A stretch of DNA of 6,505 nt. Source: an uncultured Planctomycetaceae bacterium. GTDB lineage: Bacteria; Planctomycetota; Planctomycetia; Planctomycetales; Planctomycetaceae. The notes under the pieces are model-generated. The model was not told the origin of the DNA and did no database searches. It worked only from the letters and a program-made list of their open reading frames with translations. Positions within the stretch are counted from its first letter, which is position 1; each line of letters starts with the position of its first letter. This document shows, piece by piece, positions 6,478 to 6,505 of the stretch. The stretch covers positions 1 through 6,505 of the forward strand of contig CAIJTL010001011.1 of the NCBI GenBank assembly GCA_903823545.1, in the 5' to 3' direction. The translations under genes were made by a program, and so were the position numbers.

Positions 6478-6505
6478 ATGCGATGTTTGTTGTCGTGGTG
6501 CCTGC
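6478..6505 (+). CDS. Possible start of a downstream gene (N-terminus only, signal-peptide-like)
   Basis: ATG at 6478 is preceded by GGGAG (6465-6469) with an 8-nt spacer. It opens MRCLLSWCL before the window ends: a positive residue followed by hydrophobic ones, as in a signal peptide or membrane anchor. An in-frame GTG sits immediately before the ATG. A competing frame opens at 6423 (MLVASLSSV...) and also stays open to the edge, but I see no ribosome binding site for it. Nine residues cannot identify a product. Confidence 0.35.

Noticed and set aside
1..6505. CRISPR array, tRNA, rRNA or transposase
   Set aside because: No regularly spaced direct repeats, no tRNA-like cloverleaf with CCA end, no rRNA signature and no transposase-like frame were seen on either strand.

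Overview
The window looks like chromosomal DNA from a planctomycete, most likely of the Rhodopirellula/Pirellula group. This is an inference from moderate GC content, a type IV pilus/type II secretion assembly locus built from unusual parts, large secreted low-complexity proteins, and weak Shine-Dalgarno sites. No rRNA or marker gene is present to confirm it.

The left third, on the minus strand, carries an assembly ATPase of the GspE/PilB family (stop at 417, start near 2162-2174). After a 53-nt gap comes the first 121 codons of the inner-membrane platform protein GspF/PilC, which runs off the left edge. The ATPase has an N-terminal MshEN domain with one well-kept cyclic-di-GMP-type motif, all the nucleotide-binding boxes and a four-cysteine zinc site. 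A divergent spacer of about 310-400 nt follows. It holds a perfect 9-bp hairpin and two smaller dyads.

The right part, on the plus strand, begins with an 840-residue bitopic protein (2562-5084). It has a cleavable signal peptide, an Asn/Gly/Phe-rich segment, two SLBB-like beta-grasp domains, a long disordered linker, one membrane helix and a 222-residue basic/disordered cytoplasmic tail. It overlaps by 4 nt (ATGA) with a PilM-like actin-fold protein (5081-6124). Together they look like an inner-membrane/periplasm scaffold for the GspE/GspF machine. The layout resembles FimV/HubP (periplasmic domain, helix, cytoplasmic tail) with SLBB in place of LysM, but that analogy is inferred.

After the operon, about 350 nt lacks a convincing gene. 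It contains a long imperfect inverted repeat (two 33-nt arms with 3 mismatches) of the dispersed 'ACGCAAAG' kind, and two tiny coupled reading frames behind a strong GGAGG. A new secreted-protein gene may start at 6478 and leave the window after nine codons.

The points most worth a second look are the SLBB/PilM pair, the Asp-to-Ser change in the PilM-like phosphate-2 loop, the asymmetric MshEN motifs, and the two palindromic elements.
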